The notes below the pieces were generated by a model. It was not told the DNA's origin, made no database searches, and saw only the letters and a program-made list of their open reading frames with translations. A stretch of DNA of 64,000 bases, taken from Acidovorax radicis N35 (GTDB lineage: Bacteria; Pseudomonadota; Gammaproteobacteria; Burkholderiales; Burkholderiaceae_C). The translations under genes and the position numbers were made by a program. Shown piece by piece: positions 53,244 to 62,658 of the stretch. The stretch's first letter is position 1. Each line of letters begins with the position of its first letter. The stretch covers positions 124,001-188,000 of the forward strand of contig NZ_AFBG01000021.1 in assembly GCF_000204195.1 (NCBI RefSeq), given 5' to 3'.

Positions 53244-55874
53244 ATGTGGCGTACCGATGGTTTGCGGGGCGCACTGGCTGCGGCGGTGGTCGTGGCGTTG
53301 TGCGCGGCCACCGGCGGCTTTCAATGGCTGGAGTACCGCATATATGACGCCGCAACGAGCGTCACCATCCCACCTCCTTTGTCTGAAATTGCCATCATTG
53401 GCATTGACGATGCCAGCCTGGCAGCTCTGGGAAACTGGCCCTGGTCTCGCGATGTGTATGCCAAGCTGATTGATCAGCTTTCGGCGGCAGGCGCCAAGGC
53501 CATCGTCTTGACCCCCTCTTTTGCCGAGCCGCAGTCCGATCGCGGCTTAACCTACATCCGCAGAATGCGGGACACCATTGCGCGCGCGGGGGACACGTCC
53601 TTGCTGGCATCAGAGCTGAACCGTGCCGCCGACGAGGCGGAGAAGGTGCTGGATACCGACGCGCGCCTGGCCGCCAGCATCCAGCGCGCCGGGAATGTAT
53701 TCCTGGCCTCACGCTACGCACTGGCAGGAGGGGCCCACACACCGCTGCCTGCCTATGTACACCGCAGCGTTTTTCCGGCCCCTGGGAGCTTTGCAATCCC
53801 TGCGACGTCGGCGCAGCACCCAATCCCGGGGCTGGGTTCAGTGGCTGCGGGCGTCGGCCACTTGTCTGTGGTCCTGGATGAAGACGGCCGCTTGCGCCGC
53901 ATTCCACTTCTATTGGGATACGACAACGTCGGCGTGCCCTCGTTGGCACTGTTAGCGGCCAGGCACAGCCTGCATCTGGGCCAGGGCGAGCTCCGAATCC
54001 AGACAGAGCCCCATGGTTTCCGGATGGGCGGGCTGCAGGTAGCCACCGATGCCTCCTCGGTGATGTTCCCGCGTTTTCACGCAGCACCGGACGGTGCCTC
54101 CGCATTCCCTGTGGTGTCCTTTGCCCAGGTATACGGCGGCAAATTTCTGCCCCAGGCCTTCAAGGACAAAGTCGTGCTGGTGGGAGAAACCAGCAACGCA
54201 CTGGTTGCCCCATGGGTCCAGTCCAGTACGCGGGCCATATACCCCGTCGAGGTGCTCGCACACACCCTCTCCGCGATCAGGCAAAGTCTCGGTGTGCACC
54301 GGCCGGCGTGGGCAACGGCCGCGACTTGGGGTGCTGCATTGGTTGCACTGCTTTTTATCGCACTGGCCCTTCCCCGGCTTTCCCGCCCAGCCGGATGGGC
54401 TCTGAGCACTTCGCTGTTGCTCACACTCGCTGCGACCGAGTGGAGCTTGCTGCGTTATGCAGGGCTGTGGATTCCTATGGGACCTGGTGTGCTGGCCTTG
54501 TTGTGGGGTCTCGCTGCATTTACCGCACTGCGCGCGTTTGGCAAAAGAGGTCAGCCCCCCTCTGCGGAGACCGCAGAAACCGATCGCATGATGGGCCTCG
54601 CCCTGCAAGGACAGGGCCAGTTGGACATGGCATTTGAGCGCCTGCGCAAGGTGCCGCCCAGCGATGCCCTGATGGACAACCTGTACCACCTGGCGCAGGA
54701 CTTTGAACGCAAGCGCAACTTTGCCAAGGCCAAATCGGTTTACAAACACCTCCTGCAGCACAACAAGGGGTACAAGGATGCACACGCGCGGTACAAGCGC
54801 GTGCGGGCTCATCTGCAAAAGGAAACAGGCGCCCCCTCCAGCACGCCCGCATCGATCCCCCCGACCGCCGCCCCACACCTGCCAGGTGATGCGGCGACCG
54901 GCATACCCATGCTGGGGCGCTATCAGATAGACAAGGAAATTGGCAAAGGCGCGATGGGTGTCGTCTATTTGGGAAAAGACCCAAAGATTGGACGTGTGGT
55001 TGCCATCAAGACCCTGGCGCTCGGAGAAGAATTTGAGGGCGACGCGCTGATCGATGCGAGAGCCCGCTTCTTCCGCGAGGCAGAGACAGCAGGGCGCCTC
55101 CAGCATCCCTGCATCGTGACGATCTTCGATGCTGGCGAAGAACATGATCTGGCCTACATCGCCATGGAGTTCCTCAAGGGCGCGGATCTGGCACAGGCCT
55201 GCCGGGCCGGGCAGCTCCTGCCGGTGGCCACGGTGATTTCCATCGCCGCGCGCGTTGCCGAGGCACTGGACTACGCCCACGCGCACAACGTGGTGCACCG
55301 CGACATCAAGCCTGCCAACATCATGTTCGACAGTGCAACAGACGCTGTGAAAGTGACGGATTTTGGGATCGCGCGCATCACGGACTCCAGCAAGACACGC
55401 ACCGGATTGGTTCTGGGGACCCCCAGCTTCATGTCACCGGAGCAACTCGCGGGCAAGAAGGTGGATGGCCGATCAGACCTGTACTCACTAGGCGTCACTT
55501 TGTTCCAGTTGCTCACCGGACACTTGCCATTGCGAGGCGAGTCGATGACCGAGCTCATGCACAAGATTGCCAGCGTGGACGCGCCCGACATTCGCCAGCT
55601 TCGTCCCGATCTCTCCCCCACCGTGGCGAGCGTGGTAGCCCTGGCACTAAAGAAACGCCCCGAGGCCCGGTACCAGACCGGCCGCCAATTCGCCTCCCAC
55701 CTGCGGCAGGCGGGCTTGACAGCCGGACAGGCGGGATCGCCGGCGCCGGGAGCAGTCGTCTATGATGCGGTCCGCGATGCAACAGGGCATGAAATGGCGG
55801 ATTTTGAGAAAACCGTGATGGAGCCACCCGCTGGGCGGGGTGCAGCATCTCCGCCGATTTCAGGCGCCCGATGA
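53244..55874 (+). CDS. CHASE2-domain Ser/Thr protein kinase
   Basis: An 876-aa membrane kinase. An N-terminal TM helix is followed by an extracytoplasmic CHASE2 sensor (about 35-335; IAIIGIDDASLAALGNWPWSRDVYAKLID), then three TM helices (about 350-430), a TPR-like helical region (about 440-530) and a C-terminal Hanks-type kinase domain (about 555-830). The kinase has GKGAMGVVYLG (P-loop), AIKTL (Lys), HRDIKPANIMFD (HRD) and DFGIARI (DFG). It overlaps the PP2C gene by 4 bases. The start is ATG 53244; GTG 53211, 33 bases upstream, is also possible. First gene of the signalling operon. Confidence 0.9.
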   Translation: MWRTDGLRGALAAAVVVALCAATGGFQWLEYRIYDAATSVTIPPPLSEIAIIGIDDASLAALGNWPWSRDVYAKLIDQLSAAGAKAIVLTPSFAEPQSDRGLTYIRRMRDTIARAGDTSLLASELNRAADEAEKVLDTDARLAASIQRAGNVFLASRYALAGGAHTPLPAYVHRSVFPAPGSFAIPATSAQHPIPGLGSVAAGVGHLSVVLDEDGRLRRIPLLLGYDNVGVPSLALLAARHSLHLGQGELRIQTEPHGFRMGGLQVATDASSVMFPRFHAAPDGASAFPVVSFAQVYGGKFLPQAFKDKVVLVGETSNALVAPWVQSSTRAIYPVEVLAHTLSAIRQSLGVHRPAWATAATWGAALVALLFIALALPRLSRPAGWALSTSLLLTLAATEWSLLRYAGLWIPMGPGVLALLWGLAAFTALRAFGKRGQPPSAETAETDRMMGLALQGQGQLDMAFERLRKVPPSDALMDNLYHLAQDFERKRNFAKAKSVYKHLLQHNKGYKDAHARYKRVRAHLQKETGAPSSTPASIPPTAAPHLPGDAATGIPMLGRYQIDKEIGKGAMGVVYLGKDPKIGRVVAIKTLALGEEFEGDALIDARARFFREAETAGRLQHPCIVTIFDAGEEHDLAYIAMEFLKGADLAQACRAGQLLPVATVISIAARVAEALDYAHAHNVVHRDIKPANIMFDSATDAVKVTDFGIARITDSSKTRTGLVLGTPSFMSPEQLAGKKVDGRSDLYSLGVTLFQLLTGHLPLRGESMTELMHKIASVDAPDIRQLRPDLSPTVASVVALALKKRPEARYQTGRQFASHLRQAGLTAGQAGSPAPGAVVYDAVRDATGHEMADFEKTVMEPPAGRGAASPPISGAR

Positions 55875-56680
55875 CGCTCGCCCCAACATCCATGACCTAT
55901 GAATTTTTCGCGCGAACCGACAAAGGCCGCGTGCGCACCAACAACGAAGATGCGGTGGCAGTCGACCGGGATGCGCAGGTCGCCATCCTCGCCGATGGCA
56001 TGGGCGGGTACAACGCCGGTGAAGTGGCAAGCGGCATGGCCACCACATTCATCCGCACCGAGATGGCCCGCTGGCTGGGGCAGACCGGTACCACACCCCA
56101 ATCCACTGACGTGCGCCGAGCTCTGGAGATCTGCGTCGAAAACGCCAATCACGCCATTCTGGGAGCCTCACTGTCCAATCCACAATATGCGGGAATGGGC
56201 ACCACCCTGGTGGTCGGGGTCTTCCATGGCAGCCGCCTCATCCTGGGACATATCGGCGACTCCCGCTGCTATCGACTGAGAGATGGGACTATGCAGCAGA
56301 TCACGCGCGACCACTCCTGGCTGCAGGAACAGGTTGACGCAGGCCTGCTCACCGCCCAACAAGCCGCGCTTTCGTCCAACCGCAACCTCGTCACCCGTGC
56401 GCTGGGAGTGGAGCCCAATGTCATGATGGAAGTCAATGAATTTCAGGTGGCCCCGAATGACTTGTTCCTGATGTGTTCAGACGGCCTCACAGACATGGTC
56501 GCGGACGCAGACCTGGCGGAGTTGGTGCGAGCACCGCTGCCATTGGAGGAAAAAGCCACATTGCTCATCGACACCGCCAATGCGAACGGTGGTCGTGATA
56601 ACGTCAGCGTACTGCTGGTGCAAGCGGCTGCGGGAGGCAAGAAGCGCGGCCTTATGTCCCGATTGCTAGGGGCTGCGTAA
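55871..56680 (+). CDS. PP2C-family protein phosphatase
   Basis: A 269-aa PPM-type Ser/Thr phosphatase. Metal-binding residues are in RTNNEDAVAV, VAILADGMGGYNAGEVAS (DGMGG), MCSDGLTDMV and GGRDNVSVLL (D-N). The catalytic core is complete. Translation starts at ATG 55871, overlapping the kinase stop codon, so kinase and phosphatase are coupled. The kinase is the obvious substrate, but the true one is unknown. Confidence 0.92.
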   Translation: MTLAPTSMTYEFFARTDKGRVRTNNEDAVAVDRDAQVAILADGMGGYNAGEVASGMATTFIRTEMARWLGQTGTTPQSTDVRRALEICVENANHAILGASLSNPQYAGMGTTLVVGVFHGSRLILGHIGDSRCYRLRDGTMQQITRDHSWLQEQVDAGLLTAQQAALSSNRNLVTRALGVEPNVMMEVNEFQVAPNDLFLMCSDGLTDMVADADLAELVRAPLPLEEKATLLIDTANANGGRDNVSVLLVQAAAGGKKRGLMSRLLGAA

Positions 56681-56724
56681 GTGGCTCCGACTACAACAAT
56701 TACTCATCACATCAGGAGTGGATC

Positions 56725-57381
56725 ATGCCCAGAATGATCGTTTCAATCGACGGGGTTGTCATCAAGGAAGTGCAACTGACCAAAGAGCGCACTACGCTTG
56801 GCCGCCGCCCCTACAACGACATCGTGATCGATAACCTCGCCGTGAGCGGCGAGCATGCCGTGATCCATATGGCAGGCCAGGATGTGGAGATTGAGGACCT
56901 GGGAAGCACCAACGGGACCTACGTCAACGCCAAGGCGGTCAAGCGGCAGGAGTTGCGCAATGGAGATACCGTCGAAGTCGGCAAGTACAAGATCCGCTTC
57001 CTTCACGAGGCGGAGGGGCAGAACTTCGAGAAGACCATGATTTTCAAGCCGGGCATGGTGCCTCCTTTGGGCACGGCATCCCGCCCCAGCCCGTTGGGTG
57101 CAGGTTCTGCCGCCCCCGTGATTTCTGCGGTGATCCGTGTAGTGTCTGGCGCCGCTGCCGGGCGGGAAGTGTCGCTGCAAAAGGTGGTGACGACCATTGG
57201 CAAGCCCGGCGTGGCCGTTGCCTCCATCACCAAGCGACACCAGGGCTTTGTGCTGGCCCATGTCGAGGGCCCCGATATGCCGCTGCTCAATGGCGCATCT
57301 ATCGGTGCATCGCCCGTGCCTCTCAAAAACGGTGACCGCCTGGAACTGGCCGGCACGGAAATGCAGTTCGAACAGAGCTGA
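56725..57381 (+). CDS. FHA domain protein (two FHA-like regions)
   Basis: A 218-aa cytoplasmic phosphothreonine reader. The first FHA domain (about 1-100) has TTLGRRPYNDIVIDN, the invariant GRxxxNDIxI, then SGEHAVIH and DLGSTNGTYVN. A second, weaker FHA-like region (about 130-218) reads TTIGKPGVAVASITKRHQGF and LLNGASIG. AGGAG precedes the ATG. It reads Thr phosphorylation, probably that made by the upstream kinase. Confidence 0.88.
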   Translation: MPRMIVSIDGVVIKEVQLTKERTTLGRRPYNDIVIDNLAVSGEHAVIHMAGQDVEIEDLGSTNGTYVNAKAVKRQELRNGDTVEVGKYKIRFLHEAEGQNFEKTMIFKPGMVPPLGTASRPSPLGAGSAAPVISAVIRVVSGAAAGREVSLQKVVTTIGKPGVAVASITKRHQGFVLAHVEGPDMPLLNGASIGASPVPLKNGDRLELAGTEMQFEQS

Positions 57382-57443
57382 CAGCCGCGACCGGGCCGCG
57401 GCCCAACCAGGCAATTCATCCGTCTCCATTGCCGCCGGAACCT

Positions 57444-59705
57444 ATGCGACAGCGACTCTTGCATCTGTTCCGGCGCCACGTCAGGCGCACAGCGGTCACA
57501 TTGATTCCGCTGGCGTTTGCGTTGTTGCACATTTCTGGCGTTCTCCATCTCCAGGTCCTGGAGCGGCTCGAAAACATCATCTATGACACCCGGCTGCGTG
57601 CGACCATGCCGCGCACGCTGGACGAGCGCATTGTCATCATCGACATTGACGAAAAGAGCCTGGACAGGGTGGGACACTGGCCTTGGGGACGGGACAAGCT
57701 CGCCGCCTTCACGCGAGAGCTGTTTGAACGTCAGCAAGCCTCCGTGGTGGGATTTGACGTCCTTTTCGCGGAAACGGATGGAAGCTCCGGCCTCGCAAGC
57801 CTGGAGCGCTTGGCACAAGGGGCTTTACGGGCCCAACCGGGATTCAAGGAACAGCTAGCACGCCTGACTCCCACACTCGACTATGACGCGCGCTTTGCCC
57901 GCGCTCTCCAAGGCCGACCAGCAGTTCTGGGCTACTACTTCACCAGTGACCGGGACGGAAGAACGAAAGGTGTTTTGCCCGCGCCCGCGTTGCCCACTGA
58001 AAGACTCCGTGGCCTGCCATTGCGAGCAACCTCCTGGGGAGGATACGGCAGCAATATTGCGGAACTGGCACAGTCCGTGCCCGCTGCAGGCTTCTTCAAC
58101 TCAGTGACCGATGACGATGGTGTCGTCAGATCCCTTCCCTTGCTCGCGGAGTACCAAGGGATTTACTATGAATCCTTGGCTCTGGCGATGTTTCGCACCT
58201 TGCTCGATTTGCCCGAGATTTACCCCAGCTTTGTCAGCACCACACCTCAAGGCACCCACGACACATTGCACAGCATCGTGCTGCGCCAGGACGGCCGTGA
58301 GCTTGCCCTGCCTGTGGACAACAAGCTAGCGACACTGATCCCTTTCCGCGGCGCTGGAGATGTCAATGGCGGCTCATTTCGCTACATTTCCGCGTCGGAT
58401 GTTCTGGACGGCAAGCTGCCACCCCACAGTCTTCAGGGCCTATTGGTGCTGGTGGGCTCGACAACCCCCGGTCTGCTCGACCTGCGCGTGACCCCTGTCG
58501 GCCGGACCTACCCCGGCGTGGAAACCCATGCCAATATGCTGTCCGCCTTTCTCGATGGGAAGAGCATCGTGCGACCAGACTATGCCGTGGGCTTTGACGC
58601 CGCCCAGCTGCTCTGCGCAGGTGTCTTGCTGGCCCTGGCCCTGCCCGCACTTTCCGCCACTTCGGCGGTGCTGCTCAGTCTGGGCGTTGTTACAGCGCTT
58701 GCAGGGATGAATCTGTGGCTCTACCTCACCCAGGGCTTGGCGATGCCCCTGGCCACGGTGATCGTGATGGCAGTGCTCGCATTCGCGCTCAACATGGTCT
58801 ATGGCTACTTTGTAGAAAGTCGATCCAAGCGGGAGTTGGCCGCGCTGTTCGGTACCTACGTGCCACCAGAGCTCGTGGACGAGATGGTCAAGCAGCCTGA
58901 GAACTACAGCATGCAGGCAGCGAACCGCGAACTGACCGTGATGTTCTGCGACATGCGGGGCTTCACTGCCATGTCAGAGCAGATGGAGCCCTTGCAATTG
59001 CAAGCCCTTCTCAACGATGTGTTCAGCCAGCTGACCCACATCATCCGAAGCCACCGGGGTACCATCGACAAGTACATGGGGGACTGCGTGATGGCGTTCT
59101 GGGGCGCGCCAGTTCCGACAGAAGAACACGCGCAACTCGCCGTGCAGGCTGCGCTTGACATGGAACGGGCGGTAGAGCAAATCAACCGCTCACACCAGGA
59201 GCGCAAGCTGCCGGAGATTGGTATCGGCATAGGACTCAACACCGGCACCATGTGTGTGGGCGACATGGGCTCGGACATTCGGCGCAGTTACACCGTGATT
59301 GGTGATGCCGTGAACCTCGGATCGCGTCTGGAAGGCTTGTCCAAGCACTACGGCGTGCGCACCGTGGTGAGTGAAACCACCCAGGCTCAGGCGCCGCAGT
59401 TCACTTGGCAGGAGCTGGACCGCGTGCGCGTCAAAGGCAAGGCACAGGCGGTGGCTATCTATTCGCCGCTGGCAGAACTGAACGCCACCGCGCCGCAAAA
59501 AGCCGAAGAAATATCCATCTGGCAACACTTCTTGGAAACCTATCGTGCCCAGGACTGGGCACAATGCAGCAAACTGCTGATGAACTTGAAGCAAACCGCC
59601 GCCCCCTCTGCCCTCTACGATCTGTATGCCACCCGCGTGCAAGCCCTGCAGGGGCAGGCCTCTGACCCCGAATGGGACGGCGCCACCAATTTCGACACCA
59701 AATAG
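57444..59705 (+). CDS. CHASE2-domain adenylate cyclase (class III)
   Basis: A 753-aa membrane enzyme. One TM helix (about 15-35), a CHASE2 sensor (about 40-390; IVIIDIDEKSLDRVGHWPWGRD), three TM helices (about 395-460) and a C-terminal class III cyclase domain (about 500-680). Metal-binding aspartates are in MFCDMRGFTAM and CVMAFWGAP; DKYMGD carries a lysine and GDAVNLGSRL an aspartate, a combination that fits ATP as substrate. A short helical tail follows. ATG 57444 is preferred to TTG 57429. It makes cAMP in response to an unknown outside signal. Confidence 0.9.
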   Translation: MRQRLLHLFRRHVRRTAVTLIPLAFALLHISGVLHLQVLERLENIIYDTRLRATMPRTLDERIVIIDIDEKSLDRVGHWPWGRDKLAAFTRELFERQQASVVGFDVLFAETDGSSGLASLERLAQGALRAQPGFKEQLARLTPTLDYDARFARALQGRPAVLGYYFTSDRDGRTKGVLPAPALPTERLRGLPLRATSWGGYGSNIAELAQSVPAAGFFNSVTDDDGVVRSLPLLAEYQGIYYESLALAMFRTLLDLPEIYPSFVSTTPQGTHDTLHSIVLRQDGRELALPVDNKLATLIPFRGAGDVNGGSFRYISASDVLDGKLPPHSLQGLLVLVGSTTPGLLDLRVTPVGRTYPGVETHANMLSAFLDGKSIVRPDYAVGFDAAQLLCAGVLLALALPALSATSAVLLSLGVVTALAGMNLWLYLTQGLAMPLATVIVMAVLAFALNMVYGYFVESRSKRELAALFGTYVPPELVDEMVKQPENYSMQAANRELTVMFCDMRGFTAMSEQMEPLQLQALLNDVFSQLTHIIRSHRGTIDKYMGDCVMAFWGAPVPTEEHAQLAVQAALDMERAVEQINRSHQERKLPEIGIGIGLNTGTMCVGDMGSDIRRSYTVIGDAVNLGSRLEGLSKHYGVRTVVSETTQAQAPQFTWQELDRVRVKGKAQAVAIYSPLAELNATAPQKAEEISIWQHFLETYRAQDWAQCSKLLMNLKQTAAPSALYDLYATRVQALQGQASDPEWDGATNFDTK

Positions 59706-59717
59706 ATAGGTTGGCCC

Positions 59718-60509
59718 ATGAAGGTTCGCGTGCTGGGTTGCTCCGGAGCCATCGCCAAAGATTGCCGAACCACCTCGTTCCTTATCGACGACAACATTCT
59801 GGTCGATGCGGGTACGGGGGTCGGCGACCTGACGCTGGACGAAATGCGCCGGATCGACCATGTTTTTCTCACGCACTCGCACCTTGACCATATTGCCGCG
59901 TTGCCGCTGATGCTGGATGCCGTTTCATCGTTGCGCAATGCCCCCTTGAAAATCTATGCCTTACAGCCGACGATTGCGGCACTGCAAACTCATGTGTTCA
60001 ATGGAACGATCTGGCCAGATTTCAGCGCGATCCCGACTGCCGAGCAGCCGCTTCTTCAATACACCCATGTTTCGGTGAGCCAGCAGATAACCATCGGGAC
60101 TCGCCTCTTGGAAGTTTTACCCGCAGTACATACGGTGCCAGCAGTGGGATATGGGATCCGCGGAGACGCTGGATGGTGGGCATTCAGCGGCGATACAGCA
60201 AAAAACCCGGCCTTTTGGGCATGGGTCAACGCTATGCCGGTGTCTCAGTTGGTTGTCGAAACCGCATTTAGCAACCGCGAAAGCGGACTAGCAGCAAAGA
60301 GCCTGCACCTCTCCCCCAACAGTCTCGCCCAAGAACTCTCGCAACTTCGCCTAGACCGAGCTTTTCCCATCTACATCACGCATACCAAGCCGTCGGAGAC
60401 AGCACTCATCATGGACGAGATTAGGCAGTTCGATACAGTGCCGTCACTTGATGGGTGCGGAACGCACGACATACGATGGTTGGAGGCAGGACAGGTCTTT
60501 GAATTGTAA
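59718..60509 (+). CDS. Class II cyclic-nucleotide phosphodiesterase-like (MBL fold)
   Basis: A 263-aa metallo-hydrolase. The zinc motif is HSHLDHIAAL; a second metal site is in FSGDTAKNPAF and THTKPSE has the last histidine. It matches class II (PDE II) cAMP phosphodiesterases rather than the calcineurin-type CpdA. Lying 13 bp after the cyclase, it would degrade the cAMP that enzyme makes. The start ATG 59718 opens the family start MKVRVLGCSG. Confidence 0.85.
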   Translation: MKVRVLGCSGAIAKDCRTTSFLIDDNILVDAGTGVGDLTLDEMRRIDHVFLTHSHLDHIAALPLMLDAVSSLRNAPLKIYALQPTIAALQTHVFNGTIWPDFSAIPTAEQPLLQYTHVSVSQQITIGTRLLEVLPAVHTVPAVGYGIRGDAGWWAFSGDTAKNPAFWAWVNAMPVSQLVVETAFSNRESGLAAKSLHLSPNSLAQELSQLRLDRAFPIYITHTKPSETALIMDEIRQFDTVPSLDGCGTHDIRWLEAGQVFEL

Positions 60510-60635
60510 CAAATTGCTCACAGTGACAATGATGGCAGAACAAAAATGTCGCAAGAAGTGTCTTTGGCGCATTCAGTGCTGCAAGATCAGAAAACAATCT
60601 GCGCCCGGGCTAGAGAAGAAAACATTCAAAAAAGT

Positions 60636-60652
60636 TGGCACGCAAAGTGCTT
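60636..60652 (+). promoter_or_regulatory. Sigma-54 promoter of pilA
   Basis: TGGCACG-CAAA-GTGCTT has GG (60637-60638) and GC (60649-60650) separated by exactly 10 bases, matching the RpoN -24/-12 pattern. It lies about 70 bases before pilA, as in other type IV pilin genes. Confidence 0.85.
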
Positions 60653-60719
60653 GTGAATTGCTAACCTGAAGAGTTGTTCGACAGGTGTTCACATGCAAAC
60701 TGCTCCTAGGAGAATTTTT

Positions 60720-61229
60720 ATGAAGCGTACCCTGCAAAAAGGCTTTACCCTGATCGAATTGATGATCGTGGTGGCGATTATTGGTATTTTGGCTGCTGTG
60801 GCTCTGCCTGCTTACCAAGATTACACGGTTCGTGCACGTGTGACGGAAGGTCTCGTTGCCGCTTCTGCGGCCAAAATTAACGTTGCCGACGTTTTGGCTT
60901 CTGGCAATCCCAATGCATCTGCGCAGGGCTACAATCTGGGCTTCACTTCGCCCACGGCTTCGCGCAATTTGACCAGTGTTACAATTGCTCCTGCAACTGG
61001 ATTGATTACCGTTACTACTACTGCTAATGCAGGTAACGGCACATTGACGCTTATGCCTTACACGGGCGCTGCTTTGCCGGGTACCGCCCTGCCCGTTGGT
61101 ACTGCAACCTTTACACCACCTGCGGACTCCGCAAAGTGGCGTTGCGCAGCGGTGGGTGCTACTCCCCTGGCAATTGCCCAAACTGCTGGTACGCTCCCCG
61201 CACGTTTTGCTCCTGCAGAGTGCAAGTAA
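60720..61229 (+). CDS. pilA: Type IV major pilin PilA
   Basis: A 169-aa type IVa pilin. The class III signal is MKRTLQKG, cleaved before [22 protein letters not shown], which carries the conserved Glu5. The C-terminal disulfide loop is marked by WRCAAVGAT and PAECK. Driven by a sigma-54 promoter; AGGAGAAT lies before the ATG. It assembles into pili for twitching and DNA uptake. The coding sequence uses AT-richer codons than neighbours, which is common for pilins. Confidence 0.95.
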   Translation: MKRTLQKGFTLIELMIVVAIIGILAAVALPAYQDYTVRARVTEGLVAASAAKINVADVLASGNPNASAQGYNLGFTSPTASRNLTSVTIAPATGLITVTTTANAGNGTLTLMPYTGAALPGTALPVGTATFTPPADSAKWRCAAVGATPLAIAQTAGTLPARFAPAECK

Positions 61230-61244
61230 ACTGCTCCAATTTGT

Positions 61245-61270
61245 AAAAGGGCGCCTCGGCGCCCTTTTTT
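61245..61270 (+). terminator. Terminator or attenuator between pilA and tfpZ
   Basis: AAAAGGGCGCC-TC-GGCGCCCTTTT with a run of Ts, ending 2 bases before the next start codon. Strong terminator that should stop most pilA transcripts. Confidence 0.85.
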
Positions 61271-61272
61271 AT

Positions 61273-62049
61273 ATGTTTTCTAGAATCCGACTTAAAACTG
61301 CACTCAAAGCCGCCGCGGCTCATCTAATACTAAGCATTGCGATTGCAGTATTTTGTGCGGCTTTGGTTTTTGGTTTTTGGTATCCATCTCCCTTCGATCA
61401 ACTCGCTAGAGGGCGGGAAATTTTTCTCCTTGTAATGGTCATTGATGCTGTATGCGGGCCACTTTTGACCTTCATAGTGTTTGACCGCAAAAAGCCAAGA
61501 TCGGAGCTATGGAGGGATTTGGCAATAATCGGCTTAATTCAAATATCTGCACTAGGCTATGGAATATCAAGCCTGATGAATGCCAGACCAGTATGGATAG
61601 CCTTTGAGGGTGACAGATTTCGTGTCGTAAGCGTTCCTGACATCAATTTAAATCAACTGCATTTAGCCCCCGAGTCACTACAACATTTGAGCCTCACTGG
61701 CCCCAAGTTACTGGGCGTCAGGTTGGCAACGAATTCAGATGCAGAATTCAAAGAAAGCATCTTCCTCGCACTGGATGGGGTGCCACCAGCATTTCGACCT
61801 GCGCGTTGGATTCAATATGAAATGCAGGTTCAAGAAATTATTAAAACTGCCCGGCCATTGCGAAATCTATTACAAAAATATCCTATGCAGAAAAGTACAT
61901 TGGACAAAATTGCAATCCAAAACAATTTGCATCTTGATAGACTAGGCTACATGCCGCTTCTGGCCGAAGGAACGCTTGAATGGACAGTGATCATTGGATT
62001 GGAGGATGGCAAACCCAAAGCGTATCTTGCGTTGGATGCCTGGGATTAA
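61273..62049 (+). CDS. tfpZ: TfpX/TfpZ family pilin accessory protein
   Basis: A 258-aa membrane protein related to TfpX/TfpZ, chaperone-like accessories needed for surface display of their cognate pilin. Three N-terminal membrane segments are visible (about 18-42, 50-72 and 82-102; [16 protein letters not shown]), then a periplasmic part. The AT-rich composition matches pilA and differs from the rest of the region. The ATG is only 3 bases after the terminator T-run and lacks a Shine-Dalgarno outside it. Confidence 0.8.
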   Translation: MFSRIRLKTALKAAAAHLILSIAIAVFCAALVFGFWYPSPFDQLARGREIFLLVMVIDAVCGPLLTFIVFDRKKPRSELWRDLAIIGLIQISALGYGISSLMNARPVWIAFEGDRFRVVSVPDINLNQLHLAPESLQHLSLTGPKLLGVRLATNSDAEFKESIFLALDGVPPAFRPARWIQYEMQVQEIIKTARPLRNLLQKYPMQKSTLDKIAIQNNLHLDRLGYMPLLAEGTLEWTVIIGLEDGKPKAYLALDAWD

Positions 62050-62558
62050 GTGCAATGCGGATTTTCTTCAAAATCACCTGATTTTCCACCTCGCTTTTGG
62101 ATTACCCGCACTCCATGCATTGACATCCCCCGGTCGACAGCCTTGCACATGTCATATATCGTCAACAAGGCAATCTGCACGGCCATCAGCGCTTCCATCT
62201 CCACGCCAGTGGGCCCCACGGTCTCTACTGTGGCCGAACACACCAGTCCTGTTGCCTCAGGATATTGCAAGCTGGCCCGCTCGAAGTCTACGGCCACGCG
62301 GGTTAATGCAAGGGGGTGGCACAGGGGAATCAGTTCACTGGTCTTCTTGGCGGCCTGAATACCTGCAATCCGAGCAACACCCAGCACATCTCCTTTTTTC
62401 GCGGTCCCGGCCTCGATCAGTGCGAGGGTGGCAGGCAGCATCTCAATCCGACCGCAAGCGACTGCAATCCGAAGGGTAGCGGGCTTCGCGCCAACGTCCA
62501 CCATGTGGGCCTGGCCTTGGGCATCGAAGTGAGTGAGGGGTGAAGTGGGCGTGGACAT
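62046..62558 (-). CDS. moaC: Cyclic pyranopterin monophosphate synthase
   Basis: Molybdenum cofactor synthesis, step 1 with MoaA. The 170-aa protein has [25 protein letters not shown] (catalytic region), [15 protein letters not shown] and [12 protein letters not shown]. Start ATG 62558 gives the family start. Its stop overlaps the tfpZ stop codon by 4 bp from the other strand. Confidence 0.95.
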   Translation of the reverse strand: MSTPTSPLTHFDAQGQAHMVDVGAKPATLRIAVACGRIEMLPATLALIEAGTAKKGDVLGVARIAGIQAAKKTSELIPLCHPLALTRVAVDFERASLQYPEATGLVCSATVETVGPTGVEMEALMAVQIALLTIYDMCKAVDRGMSMHGVRVIQKRGGKSGDFEENPHCT

Positions 62559-62658
62559 GGAAAATGAGGCGAAACATTTCAGAGGCGAGGGCATCATACG
62601 GCGTTAGTAGTACAGGGCGACGCATGTGCACAGCTCTGAGGGTGGACAAAGGACCTTC

